This document shows positions 17,710 to 25,327 of a DNA stretch of 64,000 bases, piece after piece; positions within the stretch are counted from its first letter, which is position 1, and each line of letters begins with the position of its first letter. Location: assembly GCF_022024055.1 (NCBI RefSeq), contig NZ_CP091788.1, positions 1,860,001 to 1,924,000 on the forward strand, read 5' to 3'. The DNA comes from Prevotella sp. E2-28 (GTDB lineage Bacteria; Bacteroidota; Bacteroidia; Bacteroidales; Bacteroidaceae). The translations under genes and the position numbers were made by a program. A model generated the notes under the pieces. The model saw nothing but the letters and a program-made list of their open reading frames with translations. It was not told where the DNA came from and did no database searches.

Positions 17710-18731
17710 TGAAAGACTTACGTGACTATAGTTTGCTGAACCATAACACGTTTGGCATAGAGGCGAAGTGCAGCAGGTTCCTAGAGTATGCTTCGGTAGA
17801 AGAGGCTCAACAGGTAGCTGCCATACTGCGCCAGGAAAAGGCTCCGCTGCTGATTATAGGTGGTGGTAGTAACTTATTGCTGACGAAGGACTTTGAGGGT
17901 GTGGTGATACATTCTGCCATCAAGGGTCATGAGGTGCTGACAGCTGAGGATGAGAATCACGTGCTGTTACGTGTAGGCAGTGGCGAGGAATGGGACGGTA
18001 TCGTGGCGCTGTGTGTAGAGCGTGGTTGGCAGGGTGCTGAGAACCTGTCGCTGATACCTGGTGACGTGGGTGCCTCTGCCGTTCAAAACATTGGCGCCTA
18101 CGGAAGTGAGGCCAGTCATATTATCTATAAGGTGGAGGCCGTGGAACTGGCAACAGGACTGGTGTGTGAGATAATGGCTGATGAATGTCAGTATGGCTAT
18201 CGCCAGAGTAAGTTCAAGACCGAATGGAAGAACCGCTTCCTTATTACCCATGTGACTTACTGTCTGAAGAAACAGGCTGGCACACTGAATATAGACTATG
18301 GTAATATCCGTGCGGAACTGGATCGTAGGAACATCAAAGAGCCAACGCTGAAGGAACTACGCGAGGTAATCATAGATATACGTAATGAGAAACTGCCCGA
18401 CCCGAAGATACAGGGTAATGCTGGTAGCTTCTTTATGAACCCCGTAGTAAGCAGAGAGAAGTTTGAGGAACTGCTGGCGCAATATCCGCAGATGCCTCAT
18501 TACCACGTGGATGATACGCACGAGAAGATTCCTGCAGGCTGGATGATAGATCAATGTGGATGGAAAGGACGCTCACTGGGGGCTGCCGGTGTGCATGACC
18601 GTCAGGCACTGGTGCTGGTGAATCGTGGCGGTGCTACAGGTGCTGATGTGGTAAAGCTCTGTGAACAGATACGTAAGGACGTAGCAGAACGGTTTGGTAT
18701 TCAAATTTATCCTGAAGTAAACATTATATGA
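17709..18731 (+). CDS. murB: UDP-N-acetylenolpyruvoylglucosamine reductase MurB
   Basis: 340 residues from ATG 17709 (MKDLRDYSLLNHNTFGI), which overlaps the previous stop by one base. MurB reduces the enolpyruvyl group to make UDP-MurNAc, with FAD and NADPH, in cytoplasmic peptidoglycan synthesis. FAD-binding motifs are visible: LLIIGGGSNLLLT near residue 45, then SLIPGDVGASAVQNIGAYGSE near 117. The catalytic segment GNAGSFFMNPVV near residue 238 carries the acid Ser, PAGWMIDQCGWKG binds substrate, and the C-terminal IYPEVNII carries the conserved Glu. The long C-terminal section fits the longer Gram-negative type I form. The stop overlaps the next start by ATGA. Confidence 0.96.
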   Translation: MKDLRDYSLLNHNTFGIEAKCSRFLEYASVEEAQQVAAILRQEKAPLLIIGGGSNLLLTKDFEGVVIHSAIKGHEVLTAEDENHVLLRVGSGEEWDGIVALCVERGWQGAENLSLIPGDVGASAVQNIGAYGSEASHIIYKVEAVELATGLVCEIMADECQYGYRQSKFKTEWKNRFLITHVTYCLKKQAGTLNIDYGNIRAELDRRNIKEPTLKELREVIIDIRNEKLPDPKIQGNAGSFFMNPVVSREKFEELLAQYPQMPHYHVDDTHEKIPAGWMIDQCGWKGRSLGAAGVHDRQALVLVNRGGATGADVVKLCEQIRKDVAERFGIQIYPEVNII

Positions 18732-19489
18732 AAATCACATTCCTTGGCACAGGCACATCATGTGGCGTACCCGTAATAGGCTGTCAGTGCAGGGTATGTC
18801 AGAGTACTGACCAGAAGGATAAGCGTCTGCGCTGCTCCATACTGGTGGAAACAGAGAAGACGCGCATCCTGGTGGATGCTGGGCCCGACTTCCGTCAGCA
18901 GATTCTGCCACAGCCATTCCGAAGGATTGACGCTATACTGGTGACACACTCACACTATGATCATATTGGCGGTATGGATGATATCAGACCTTACTGTCAG
19001 TTTGGTGAGATGAATGTCTATGCTGATGCTATAGCCCGCAAAGGTATGCTGGAGATGCTGCCTTACTGCTTTGCTGAGAACCGCTACCCAGGGGTGCCTC
19101 AGATAGGACTGCATGAGATAAGTGCAGGCAATGCGTTTACCATAGGTGACATAGAAGTGATGCCCGTGCGCGTGATGCATGGGAAGTTGCCCATCCTAGG
19201 CTTCCGCTTCGGACGCTTTGCCTATATCACGGATATGAAGAGTATTGAGGATGACCAAATGCCGCTACTGGAGGGCGTGGAGGTGTTGTGTGTCAACGCA
19301 CTGCGCTTTGAGAAACCTCACCACTCACATCAGCTAGTTGATGATGCTGTAGCCTTTGCACGAAGGGTAGGGGCCAGACATACGCTCATCACCCACGTAT
19401 GTCATGATGTGGGATTGCATGATGAAGCTAACAAACGTCTGCCTGAAGGTATGGAACTGGCCTTCGACGGACAGATATTGGAACTATAA
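18728..19489 (+). CDS. MBL-fold metallohydrolase, PhnP-like
   Basis: 253 residues; translation probably coupled to murB (ATGA overlap). The metallo-beta-lactamase fold is shown by VTHSHYDHIGGMDDIR near residue 75 (the HxHxDH metal site), ITDMKSI (metal-binding Asp) and a C-terminal LITHVCHDVG. The N-terminal GTGTSCGVPVIGCQCRVCQS with clustered Cys resembles the structural-zinc loop of PhnP, the cyclic ribose phosphate phosphodiesterase. No C-P lyase genes are nearby, so a general cyclic-phosphodiesterase role is likelier than phosphonate use. Bacteroidota genomes commonly carry this version. It is the last gene of the operon, followed by a strong bidirectional hairpin. Confidence 0.88.
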   Translation: MKITFLGTGTSCGVPVIGCQCRVCQSTDQKDKRLRCSILVETEKTRILVDAGPDFRQQILPQPFRRIDAILVTHSHYDHIGGMDDIRPYCQFGEMNVYADAIARKGMLEMLPYCFAENRYPGVPQIGLHEISAGNAFTIGDIEVMPVRVMHGKLPILGFRFGRFAYITDMKSIEDDQMPLLEGVEVLCVNALRFEKPHHSHQLVDDAVAFARRVGARHTLITHVCHDVGLHDEANKRLPEGMELAFDGQILEL

Positions 19490-19497
19490 TAAAAAGA

Positions 19498-19539
19498 ATT
19501 GAGCCTCTGTCAGCATTCGGGTGACAGAGGCTCAATTTC
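19498..19539. terminator. Bidirectional terminator between convergent genes
   Basis: TTGAGCCTCTGTCA and TGACAGAGGCTCAA are perfect 14-base inverted arms around a 9-base loop, with A residues on one side and T residues on the other. It fills the gap between the PhnP-like gene and the convergent 87-residue gene. Confidence 0.85.
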
Positions 19540-19803
19540 CTAATGTCGGAATATATTCAGGATACTGCCGTAGTTGCGCTTTAGCTTACGCAGGGTTATC
19601 ATACCGTCGTAAGCCATCATGCCGTACTTGATGTACTTGATGATTTGCTCACTACGTGATTCCTCTTCATCCTTCTCAGTCAATACGCCCCATAAGCGCT
19701 GAATCTCCTTGTTTTCCAGCTCAATGACCTCGTCCAGTTGCTCCTTGCGCATCTGAATCTCCTCTAGGGAATGATAGGGTCTAACGCGTTTCTTTCTTGC
19801 CAT
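19540..19803 (-). CDS. Small basic/acidic helical protein, third gene of the YtxH/holin-like unit
   Basis: 87 residues from ATG 19803 (MARKKRVRPYHSLEEIQ); the TTG at 19809 is a weaker alternative. A basic N-terminus is followed by a charged, coiled-coil-like helix (LDEVIELENKEIQRLWGVL, residues 22-40), a short amphipathic segment and the basic tail LRKLKRNYGSILNIFRH. There is no signal peptide or clear membrane helix. In other Bacteroidota a protein of this size often follows YtxH and holin-like genes; function unknown. It starts 12 bases after the holin-like gene ends, so the three genes are probably one transcript. Confidence 0.7.
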   Translation of the reverse strand: MARKKRVRPYHSLEEIQMRKEQLDEVIELENKEIQRLWGVLTEKDEEESRSEQIIKYIKYGMMAYDGMITLRKLKRNYGSILNIFRH

Positions 19804-19815
19804 AACCAATGGGGA

Positions 19816-20163
19816 TTAATTGAGTAACATCCTAGACAGGTACTTCACCAATGGGCGCTCTATCCACGACTTACGTGAGCCATAAACAAAGAGCAACAGG
19901 AGAAGATAGATACCTGCTACGGACAATAATGAGTAGGTAAGCCCGATGAACTGAGACAACCACACGGCAAAGGCTACCGAGAGGAAGAGCAGTATCACGG
20001 CAATAATCACACCCAACGTCATGGCAAGAGCGATAGCACTAAACAGGCGCACTATCTTCTCCACCAAATCAAGTTTCGCATACTCCTTGCGCAACTCGAA
20101 GTTGTGTTTCACCATCTCTATAAGCTGGGTGATGGTCTCTACGCTTTTATCGCTTGACAGCAT
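19816..20163 (-). CDS. Phage-holin-III-like two-helix membrane protein
   Basis: 115 residues. A charged helical N-terminus (VETITQLIEMVKHNFELRKEYAKLDLVEKIVR) precedes two strong membrane helices (about 43-68 and 73-95) and a basic C-terminus (RKSWIERPLVKYLSRMLL). This layout matches the phage_holin_3_6 family of small inner-membrane proteins, which in Bacteroidota lie next to YtxH genes and are not phage lysis proteins. The exact role is unknown; cell-envelope stress is a common guess. Second gene of the three-gene minus-strand unit. Confidence 0.75.
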   Translation of the reverse strand: MLSSDKSVETITQLIEMVKHNFELRKEYAKLDLVEKIVRLFSAIALAMTLGVIIAVILLFLSVAFAVWLSQFIGLTYSLLSVAGIYLLLLLFVYGSRKSWIERPLVKYLSRMLLN

Positions 20164-20183
20164 TCCTATAATAAAAGTATGCG

Positions 20184-20390
20184 TTAATCTGCGGCTTCAT
20201 CCAGATCCTCAATCAAATCGCCCACATCCTTGCGGTTCAACTTGATGTTGTGCTTCTTCAGAAACTCGTCAACGGTATTCGAAATCTTTTCGCGCGTGTT
20301 GCTGCCCTTGTCAGGAGCAATGAGAATACCAATGGCTGCACCTGCCAGTGCTCCACCAAGGAATGCGCCTAAATAACCTAAACCTTTCAT
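20184..20390 (-). CDS. YtxH-domain small membrane protein
   Basis: 68 residues. A single Gly/Ala-rich membrane segment (GYLGAFLGGALAGAAIGILIAPDKG) followed by a short helical tail with KISNTVDEFLKK is the standard form of YtxH-domain proteins, associated in other bacteria with general stress. First gene of the unit; its promoter box TAAATTTG lies 38 bases upstream. Confidence 0.85.
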   Translation of the reverse strand: MKGLGYLGAFLGGALAGAAIGILIAPDKGSNTREKISNTVDEFLKKHNIKLNRKDVGDLIEDLDEAAD

Positions 20391-20427
20391 AATATCTACG
20401 TTTTATTAATCAATAATTTTCTGCGAG

Positions 20428-20435
20428 CAAATTTA
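20428..20435 (-). promoter_or_regulatory. -7 box of the YtxH unit
   Basis: TAAATTTG on the minus strand, 38 bases upstream of the YtxH start codon; divergent from the SPOR-gene promoter. Confidence 0.55.
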
Positions 20436-20551
20436 CATAAAAAAAACAGTAATGCAACGATTTTGGGTGTATTTTTTTGTTAAATAGCCCATATTTCGTG
20501 CATTTAACAAAGTTTATGCACCTATATTGCCTTTTTTTCGGCAATAATTTG

Positions 20552-20559
20552 TAATTTCG
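20552..20559 (+). promoter_or_regulatory. -7 box of the SPOR lipoprotein gene
   Basis: TAATTTCG, one mismatch from TAnnTTTG, 44 bases before the ATG. A TTGC at 20527-20530 may be part of the -33 region, though the spacing of 21 is long. Confidence 0.45.
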
Positions 20560-20602
20560 CACAGTAATTTAGAAACATCAAAAAAATAGTAATAGCAAAA
20601 TT

Positions 20603-21103
20603 ATGAAGAAGTACATCGTTTTGTGTGCAGGTCTTTGCCTGGCAATGTCATTTACTGGTTGTAAATCAAGTGAGAGTGCTTACAAGAAGGCTTATGAGAA
20701 AGCTCAGGCACAAGCTCAGACTACTCAGCAGGAGGCTGCTCCCGTAGTTCAGACTGAGACACCTGTTGTAACTCCCGTTGTGACAAAGCCCGCTACTCAG
20801 ACAAAGGTTGTAGATAACCTGGACAATGTTACCGTTCGTCAGGAAAAAGTTTCAGTGGTTAACGGTGCTGGTCTGAAGGACTTCAGCGTTGTAGTAGGTT
20901 CTTTCTCAGTAATCGCTAACGCAGAGGGTCTACAGCAGCGTCTGAAGAACGCTGGTTATGCTGCTCAGATCGTAAAGAATGATGAGCGTAACATGTATCG
21001 CGTCATCGCTTCTACATTCGACAGCAAGGCTGATGCAGTACAGAGCCGCGACCAGCTGCGTTCTACCTATCCCGATGCATGGTTGCTGTACTACACTCGT
21101 TAA
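20603..21103 (+). CDS. SPOR-domain lipoprotein
   Basis: 166 residues. Signal peptide with lipobox MSFTGC (Cys 20). Residues 27-80 are Ala/Gln/Pro/Val-rich and probably span the periplasm. The C-terminal SPOR domain (about 93-166) begins DFSVVVGSFSVIANAEGLQQ and ends PDAWLLYYTR; SPOR domains bind denuded peptidoglycan glycans, often at the division septum. The codon usage is that of a well expressed gene. It is followed within 12 bases by ruvX on the same strand. A role in envelope-septum organisation is inferred from the domain only. Confidence 0.88.
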   Translation: MKKYIVLCAGLCLAMSFTGCKSSESAYKKAYEKAQAQAQTTQQEAAPVVQTETPVVTPVVTKPATQTKVVDNLDNVTVRQEKVSVVNGAGLKDFSVVVGSFSVIANAEGLQQRLKNAGYAAQIVKNDERNMYRVIASTFDSKADAVQSRDQLRSTYPDAWLLYYTR

Positions 21104-21115
21104 GCATCAATACGA

Positions 21116-21532
21116 TTGGCAAGAATACTTTCTATCGACTACGGTCGTAAAAGAACAGGTTTGGCAGTCACCGATCCGTTGCAGATAATTGCTGGCGGAT
21201 TGGCGACTGTCGCTACTTCTGAGCTCTTTGAATGGTTGCAGGCTTATATAGCACGTGAGCCTGTGGAGCGTATCGTGATAGGTGAGCCTAGGCAGCCTAA
21301 CGGTGAGCCCAGTGAGAACCTGGCACGTGTGCAACAGTTCGTAAACCGATGGCGTAAGGCAGTACCTAATATCCCCATTGAGTATTACGATGAACGCTTC
21401 ACGTCAGTACTGGCTCATCAGGCGATGATTGACGGAGGACTGCATAAGAAGGCTCGTCAGAATAAAGGCTTGGTAGATGAAATCAGTGCAACAATTATTC
21501 TGGAGGACTATATGCGTTCACGCAAATTTTAA
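21116..21532 (+). CDS. ruvX: Holliday junction resolvase-like protein RuvX/YqgF (TTG start)
   Basis: 138 residues, the usual length. The RNase H-like fold shows ILSIDYGRKRTGLAVTD at the N-terminus with the first catalytic Asp, VIGEPRQPNGEPSE near residue 64 with a catalytic Glu, and the C-terminal VDEISATIILEDYM with the last Asp. The family resolves recombination intermediates or processes pre-16S rRNA ends in the cytoplasm. No ATG is available: the frame starts at TTG 21116, 12 bases after the SPOR stop, and the next residues (ARILSIDYG) are the expected N-terminus, so TTG is taken as the real start. Confidence 0.92.
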   Translation: MARILSIDYGRKRTGLAVTDPLQIIAGGLATVATSELFEWLQAYIAREPVERIVIGEPRQPNGEPSENLARVQQFVNRWRKAVPNIPIEYYDERFTSVLAHQAMIDGGLHKKARQNKGLVDEISATIILEDYMRSRKF

Positions 21533-21560
21533 TGTTTAATGTTTAATCTTTAGTATAAAA

Positions 21561-22121
21561 GTGATATTACCTATTTATATTTATGGACAGCCCGTGTTGC
21601 GTAAGGTTGCTGAAGATATTACGCCCGACTATCCCGAGTTGAAACAACTTATCAGTGATATGTGGGAGACTCTGTTCCAGTCAGAAGGCATCGGACTGGC
21701 TGCCCCACAGATTGGTCGAGACATCCGTCTGGTGGTTATCGACCTGGATCCCCTGGCGGAAGATTATCCTGAGTACAAGGAGTTCCGCAAGGTGTATATC
21801 AATGCACATATCGTAGAGTATGACGAGACGGAGACTGTAGCTTCAGAAGAAGGCTGCCTGTCACTGCCTGCAATTCATGAGAAGGTAACACGTCCCACAC
21901 GTATCCGCGTACAATGGATGGACGAGAATTTTGAACAGCATGACGAATGGATTGATGGCTATCAGGCTCGCGTGATGCAGCATGAGTTTGACCATCTGGA
22001 CGGAAAGATGTTTATAGACCGTATATCAGCTCTGCGCAAACAACTGATAAAGAGCAAACTAAAGGCGCTGACGATGGGGCGCTACCGCTGTGGATACAAG
22101 ACAAAACCAGTTAGACGGTAA
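21561..22121 (+). CDS. def: Peptide deformylase (GTG start)
   Basis: 186 residues. All three deformylase motifs are present: GIGLAAPQ near residue 44, EGCLSLP near 98 with the metal-binding Cys, and HEFDH near 142 with two metal His and the catalytic Glu. The enzyme removes the formyl group from nascent proteins at the ribosome. The start is GTG at 21561, giving [19 protein letters not shown], which is the normal N-terminus. It follows ruvX by 28 bases, on the same strand as the TPR gene. Confidence 0.96.
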   Translation: MILPIYIYGQPVLRKVAEDITPDYPELKQLISDMWETLFQSEGIGLAAPQIGRDIRLVVIDLDPLAEDYPEYKEFRKVYINAHIVEYDETETVASEEGCLSLPAIHEKVTRPTRIRVQWMDENFEQHDEWIDGYQARVMQHEFDHLDGKMFIDRISALRKQLIKSKLKALTMGRYRCGYKTKPVRR

Positions 22122-22258
22122 AAGGTAAAAAAAATAAAAAGGTAAAAGGGTAAAAAAGTAAATGTTAAGAATGAGCAACAAGAATCGTTTCAGGAATATG
22201 AAAGGTAGGAGGCTCATAAGTCTTTTACTTTTTTACCTTTTTACTATTTTACCTTTAA
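22122..22258 (+). repeat. GGTAAAA-type inverted repeat around the start of the TPR gene
   Basis: Several AAAGGTAAAA units at 22120-22160 are complemented by TTTTACCTTT units at 22218-22257. The right arm codes for the signal-peptide core LLLFYLFTILPL. In the mRNA the start codon would lie in the loop. Confidence 0.6.
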
Positions 22259-24174
22259 GTGCTCAGTTTAAGACTGACCGACTTATAGCCATAGGACGGT
22301 CTGCACTGTATTATGAGGATTATGTACTCTCTATCCAGTACTTTAATCAGGCTGTCACGGCCAAGCCATATCTCTATGAGCCGTGGTTCTACAGAGGCAT
22401 AGCCAAATACTATCTTGACGACTATATAGGTGCTGAGAATGACTGTTCTGAGGCTATCAAGCGTAATCCTTATGTAACCAGTCTGTATGAGTTGCGTGGT
22501 CTGACACGCATTCAGCAGGAGAAATACAAGGATGCCATAGAAGACTATTCACGGGCACTGAAGTATGATCCCGAGAATCGTGGACTGTGGCATAACCGTG
22601 TACTCTGTCGTATTCACGATAAGCAGTATAATGAGGCTTTACTGGAACTGGATACTATTCAGCGCCGATGGAGCCATTATGCAAGAGCCTATAGTATGAG
22701 GGCTGACGTGTATATGCAGATGGAGGATACCGTTCAGGCACTTAATGCACTCGATAAGAGTATAGAGATAGACCCCTATGACGGACAGTCATGGGCTGCA
22801 AGGAGTATTATCTTCCTGTCTAGGGAAGAATGGGATTCAGCAGTAGTACAGTTGGATAAGGCTATTCACCTCATGCCAAGACATGCAGGGTGCTACATTA
22901 ACCGCGCTTTGGCACGTATCCATCTAAACAACCTGCGAGGCGCTATGGCTGACTATGATATGGCGCTCGACTTGGAACCAAACAACTTCCTAGGACACTA
23001 TAACCGAGGACTGTTGCGTGCACAGGTGGGTGATGATAACCGTGCTATTACTGACTTTGACTTTGTACTAAAGTTAGAGCCTGATAATATGCTGGCCTTG
23101 TTTAACAGGGCTGTACTGCTGGATAAAACGGGTGACTTGAAAGGAGCTATCCGTGACTATACCAAGGTGATAGATGAATTCCCGAACTTCTGGACTGGTC
23201 TGGAATTTCGTGCTGCCTGCTACAGGAAACTGGGTATGAACAAAAAGGCAGAGGCTGATGAATTTACCGTCTATAAGGCTCGTCTCTATAAGCATCTATA
23301 CGGTACGCAACCAAGAATGGATCCCAGTCAGATTAGAAAGCGGAGTGATGCTGATGTAGAGAAATACAACCAGCTGGTGATGGAGGATAATCAGGAGTCT
23401 GAACAGGAGTATGAAAACGAATATCGCGGACATGTGCAGAATCGTCGCGTGGAAATGGATTTCCTGCCAATGTTTGCCTTGTCGTACGTACCTCAGCAGA
23501 GTGATGTGAATAGTCGTAATACGTATGACGAACAGGTGGAAAAGATGAATGCACGGTTGAAGAATCGTCAGTTCTACATTAGCAATACCCACAATTCGCT
23601 CGATGATGCACAGTCGGCCGTTTATTTCCAACTCATCGACACGCTCTCGCATACAATTGAGTACACCTCATCTACCGTTGGTGCAGCCAACCTGCTGCTG
23701 CAGCGAGCTGTGGCTTACTCTATGCTCCAGAATTTTGAGGCTGCCATTGAGGACCTCTCTACCTATCTGTATATTGACTCTACCTCTGTGCTTGCCCTTT
23801 GGCAAAGGGCCGTATGCCAGATGCGTATTAATCGCTTCCAGGCTTCACAAGGCACTAACGTGCAGTTGCAGAATGCCAGTGTGCGTGGTGACCTGACACA
23901 TGCCCTCGAACTGAGTCCAAACTCTGCATGGTTGCTATACAACCTAGGAACACTGACTGCTATGCAGCAGGACTATGCCGCTGCCGTGAATTATTTCACT
24001 GCTGCTATAGAACATGAGCCTTCACTGGCTGAAGCTTACTATAACAGAGGCTTATGCCGCCTGTATATGAAGCAGCAACAAGAAGCTGTACTTGACTTGA
24101 GTAAAGCTGGAGAACTGGGACTATATCATGCATATAGCCTCATCAAGAAAAACAAGAGAATAGCTATAGAATAG
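22162..24174 (+). CDS. Secreted tetratricopeptide-repeat protein
   Basis: 670 residues. A signal peptide follows a basic N-terminus (KGRRLISLLLFYLFTILPLSAQ, residues 15-35). Two TPR blocks are visible: about residues 45-375, with at least nine repeats showing W-LG-Y-A-F-A-P spacing (YEPWFYRGIAKYYLDDY, GCYINRALARIHLNN), and about 500-665. The intervening 380-500 is polar and probably flexible, with a Glu/Gln stretch. TPR proteins are protein-interaction scaffolds; in Bacteroidota such exported ones are often linked to secretion or envelope assembly, but no partner is indicated. The upstream DNA forms an inverted repeat with the signal-peptide codons. Confidence 0.85.
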   Translation: MLRMSNKNRFRNMKGRRLISLLLFYLFTILPLSAQFKTDRLIAIGRSALYYEDYVLSIQYFNQAVTAKPYLYEPWFYRGIAKYYLDDYIGAENDCSEAIKRNPYVTSLYELRGLTRIQQEKYKDAIEDYSRALKYDPENRGLWHNRVLCRIHDKQYNEALLELDTIQRRWSHYARAYSMRADVYMQMEDTVQALNALDKSIEIDPYDGQSWAARSIIFLSREEWDSAVVQLDKAIHLMPRHAGCYINRALARIHLNNLRGAMADYDMALDLEPNNFLGHYNRGLLRAQVGDDNRAITDFDFVLKLEPDNMLALFNRAVLLDKTGDLKGAIRDYTKVIDEFPNFWTGLEFRAACYRKLGMNKKAEADEFTVYKARLYKHLYGTQPRMDPSQIRKRSDADVEKYNQLVMEDNQESEQEYENEYRGHVQNRRVEMDFLPMFALSYVPQQSDVNSRNTYDEQVEKMNARLKNRQFYISNTHNSLDDAQSAVYFQLIDTLSHTIEYTSSTVGAANLLLQRAVAYSMLQNFEAAIEDLSTYLYIDSTSVLALWQRAVCQMRINRFQASQGTNVQLQNASVRGDLTHALELSPNSAWLLYNLGTLTAMQQDYAAAVNYFTAAIEHEPSLAEAYYNRGLCRLYMKQQQEAVLDLSKAGELGLYHAYSLIKKNKRIAIE

Positions 24175-24177
24175 GAT

Positions 24178-24199
24178 CCCTAAGCTTTATAGCTTAGGG
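24178..24199. terminator. Hairpin between convergent TPR and RidA-like genes
   Basis: CCCTAAGCT and AGCTTAGGG form a perfect 9-base stem with a 4-base loop. It overlaps the last codons of the RidA-like gene; there is no clear T-run, so termination is uncertain. Confidence 0.4.
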
Positions 24200-25323
24200 A
24201 ACTTATCGTTGTTGATAGCCTTCACAGCCATACATTCCATCTCAATGAGCCAGTCGGGACGACATACCGAAGCCCTGACAATAATAATTGGCTTATTGGG
24301 GAAACGCTCAGCATACATCTCTTTCACAACTTGATAGTCACTGCCATCACGCAGATAGACAATCATGTGGGCTACATCATCAAAGGTGCAGTCGGCTTCT
24401 TTCAGAAGTTCTTCTACGTTCTCCCACATACGGAGAGTCTGTTTCACTACATCTTTCTGATGAACCACCATACCCTTGTTGTTAATGCTGGCTGTACCTG
24501 AGATGAGAACATGACGACGGTCACCATAATCAACCCTTGTGCCACGCTCGAAACTTACACCATAGTCGCTGGTACGATTCAGATGGGTAGGCGCATAGAG
24601 ATACGTAATCTGCTCTTTCTGAATACCTGCAACAGCATAGTTGTCCATCATGGTCAGCACATTGGGGTCCTGCATACGACCACCAATACCTGTAGATGCA
24701 ATGAAGTGTGTGTTGTTTGTCAGTCCCTGAGTGAAGAATACCTGATTACGAGCTCTTACCACGCCACCGTAGTTTAAATCAATATCATTCACAAAGAGCC
24801 AAGTGCGAAGGCAATTGGCTTCCAATGTGCAACCTTCCTGAACCAGTTGCATCACGTACTCATTAAACAGCAGGCGCATCTGGTATTCTGAATTAGCTGC
24901 CATATTATGTGCACTGGCATTCCACAGATGACGGTACTGACCATGACGAACCTCATAGAGTTCGCTAGGCAGTAATTTCGTCTCAACATCTGTCATAAGA
25001 TATACCCATAAGGCAATCTTGGTACCGTCTAAGGGAGCTTGTTCTACAATGCTTTTTGCGCAATCGCTGCTATCTGCAGCTGCTACTTCGTCAGCTTGAT
25101 TGGCTGCATCGCTCAGGAAATAGCGCTTAAAGACGGATACAGCACCTTTTAATTGATTGCCCATCAGTTGCTGATAGGCATTCATCAGTGCGTCTAATTG
25201 TTGACTAAATGCTTTCTTACAGTCTGTGACATGAAGAATAGCGTGGTATTCCTTAATGCCTCCTTCACGTTCAAAAGTGAAGAGATCGGCATATGCGTCA
25301 GTGTAAATAATATGTTGTGTCAT
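24187..25323 (-). CDS. RidA/YjgF-fold protein, chorismatase-like double-domain
   Basis: 378 residues, about three times a single RidA. The C-terminal 120 residues have the YjgF fold with HVLISGTASIN, LLKEADCTFDDVAHMIVYLRD and the signature IIIVRASVCRPDWLIEMECMA, including the Arg that binds carboxylate substrates. The N-terminal two thirds contains TWLFVNDIDLNYGGVVRARN and HFIASTGIGGR, a layout I associate with FkbO/Hyg5-type chorismatase relatives and with long Bacteroidota L-PSP proteins. Activity cannot be assigned; imine deamination or chorismate hydrolysis are options. Last gene of the lon-tgt-lptF/G-helicase-clpC run, 4 bases after clpC. Confidence 0.75.
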   Translation of the reverse strand: MTQHIIYTDAYADLFTFEREGGIKEYHAILHVTDCKKAFSQQLDALMNAYQQLMGNQLKGAVSVFKRYFLSDAANQADEVAAADSSDCAKSIVEQAPLDGTKIALWVYLMTDVETKLLPSELYEVRHGQYRHLWNASAHNMAANSEYQMRLLFNEYVMQLVQEGCTLEANCLRTWLFVNDIDLNYGGVVRARNQVFFTQGLTNNTHFIASTGIGGRMQDPNVLTMMDNYAVAGIQKEQITYLYAPTHLNRTSDYGVSFERGTRVDYGDRRHVLISGTASINNKGMVVHQKDVVKQTLRMWENVEELLKEADCTFDDVAHMIVYLRDGSDYQVVKEMYAERFPNKPIIIVRASVCRPDWLIEMECMAVKAINNDKFPKL

Positions 25324-25327
25324 AGGT

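Noticed and set aside
19816..20163. Prophage remnant, because of the holin-like protein
   Set aside because: The YtxH/holin-like pair is a normal chromosomal unit in Bacteroidota and no phage genes are nearby.
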